The notes under the pieces were generated by a model that saw only the letters and a list, made by a program, of their open reading frames with translations, searched no databases and was not told the origin of the DNA. Source: an uncultured Prevotellaceae bacterium (lineage in GTDB: Bacteria > Bacteroidota > Bacteroidia > Bacteroidales > Bacteroidaceae). Taken from it: a stretch of DNA of 7,355 bases. The DNA is taken from positions 1 to 7,355 of the forward strand of contig CAMZHP010000165.1 of assembly GCA_947306845.1 (NCBI GenBank). The letters run 5' to 3'. Shown piece by piece: positions 7,320-7,355 of the stretch; position 1 is the first letter of the stretch, and every line of letters begins with the position of its first letter. Both the position numbers and the translations under genes were made by a program.

Positions 7320-7355
7320 TGAAATGATCAAAAGTTAGATGATTACATTCCTGAC

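Overview
The window looks like chromosomal DNA of a Bacteroidota bacterium, most likely a Prevotella-like member of the Bacteroidales from a plant-fibre-fed habitat. Two things support this. First, promoters fit the Bacteroidota -33/-7 pattern (TTTG, 19-20 bases, TAnnTTTG), and the leaders are A-rich with no strong Shine-Dalgarno. Second, the window encodes a very large secreted pectin esterase built from domain types common in these bacteria. The genus is an inference. No RNA gene, insertion sequence, CRISPR array or phage gene was seen.

Layout, left to right. (1) The 3' end of a plus-strand gene for a xylose-isomerase-like TIM-barrel sugar isomerase/epimerase (2-250). (2) Facing it on the minus strand, a 1709-residue secreted protein (334-5463). 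It has an N-terminal SGNH esterase of the rhamnogalacturonan acetylesterase type and a C-terminal pectin methylesterase. Between them lie about 950 residues of Ig-like, discoidin-like and InlB-type beta modules, and the protein ends in a sorting-like tail. (3) A 306-base divergent intergenic region with a weak minus-strand promoter, a GAAG tetranucleotide repeat and a strong plus-strand promoter. (4) A plus-strand MBL-fold metal hydrolase (5770-6573). (5) A convergent minus-strand gene for a small secreted protein of unknown function (6575-7279), ending one base from the hydrolase and carrying a near-ideal promoter right at its start.

Function. The large protein would remove both acetyl and methyl esters from pectin, which unmasks the backbone for lyases and hydrolases encoded elsewhere. 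The partial sugar isomerase could belong to a neighbouring sugar-catabolism locus. The MBL hydrolase and the small secreted protein show no evident link to pectin. The most notable items are the double-esterase architecture with poorly typed central modules, the repeat just upstream of the hydrolase promoter, and the promoter that fixes a near-leaderless start for the last gene. Nothing here amounts to a clearly new biological system.
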